Origin: Bacteroidia bacterium
Lineage (GTDB): Bacteria > Bacteroidota > Bacteroidia > NS11-12g > UBA955
Reading direction: 5' to 3'
Length of the DNA stretch: 5,489 bases
NCBI GenBank assembly: GCA_023228875.1
Contig: JALOAG010000040.1
Coordinates: 1 to 5,489 of the forward strand
Shown: positions 5,423 through 5,489 of the stretch, piece after piece
How the letters are laid out: each line of letters starts with the position of its first letter
Numbering within the stretch: the first letter of the stretch is position 1
The notes under the pieces: model-generated
Seen by the model: the letters and a program-made list of their open reading frames with translations, nothing else
What the model was told of the DNA's origin: nothing
Database searches by the model: none
Made by a program: the position numbers and the translations under genes

Positions 5423-5489
5423 ATGAGTAGCAATGAAACAAAACATATGCAAAAAGTTGTTGATATCGTAGATCAGTATGCTGATATTA
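5423..5489 (+). CDS. Start of a third operon gene, cut by the window edge; product unknown
   Basis: The ATG at 5423 is preceded by a strong SD (AGGAGA, 5412-5417, 5-nt spacing) and follows the dehydrogenase stop by 23 nt with no terminator between them. This makes it very likely the next gene of the operon. Only 22 complete codons are visible (MSSNETKHMQ, then KVVDIVDQYADI). They are hydrophilic, with no signal peptide or membrane segment, which suggests a cytoplasmic protein. There is too little sequence to assign a family. Confidence 0.75.
   Translation, partial: MSSNETKHMQKVVDIVDQYADI

Overview
The window is AT-rich bacterial DNA in three blocks: a CRISPR array (1-750), a complete IS66-family insertion sequence (751-3506), and the start of a metabolic operon (from about 3568 to beyond the right edge). 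All genes are on the + strand. The metabolic genes have strong Shine-Dalgarno (SD) sequences (GGAGG, AAGGA, AGGAGA). AT richness, these SDs and a 36-nt type II-style CRISPR repeat fit a low-GC anaerobe such as a Firmicute or a Treponema/Sphaerochaeta-like spirochaete. The sequence alone does not settle the taxon.

CRISPR block. Twelve repeat units recur with an exact 66-bp period (36-nt repeat, 30-nt spacer), giving 11 different 30-nt spacers. The first repeat lacks one base because the window starts inside it. The twelfth stops after 25 nt, exactly where the IS begins. No cas gene, tracrRNA or leader is visible. Repeat style and uniform 30-nt spacers suggest type II (Cas9), which is an inference.

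IS66 block. A 2,756-bp element is bounded by 17-bp terminal inverted repeats (15/17 matches, GTAA termini). It carries the three standard genes: tnpA (helix-turn-helix accessory protein), tnpB (the 'IS66 Orf2' accessory protein, overlapping tnpA) and tnpC (591-aa DDE transposase with D290, D350 and E489 visible). All three look intact. The 8-bp target duplication expected of IS66 is absent: the left flank is TCTATTAG and the right flank is ACTGAAAA. The missing 11 nt of the interrupted repeat also do not appear on the right. The right junction is therefore not the original insertion product. An adjacent deletion, recombination between IS copies, or an assembly join would explain it, and the array has lost or been separated from its continuation.

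Metabolic block. A good sigma-70-type promoter (TTGACA, 17 bp, TAGAAT) drives a roughly 100-nt 5' leader containing two overlapping inverted repeats. It precedes an HpcH/HpaI-family class II aldolase (250 aa), a D-2-hydroxyacid dehydrogenase (312 aa, 4-bp gap) and a third gene cut off after 22 codons. The first two would suit cleavage or formation of a 2-keto (sugar) acid coupled to NAD-dependent reduction or oxidation of a 2-oxo/2-hydroxyacid. The exact substrate cannot be read from the sequence.
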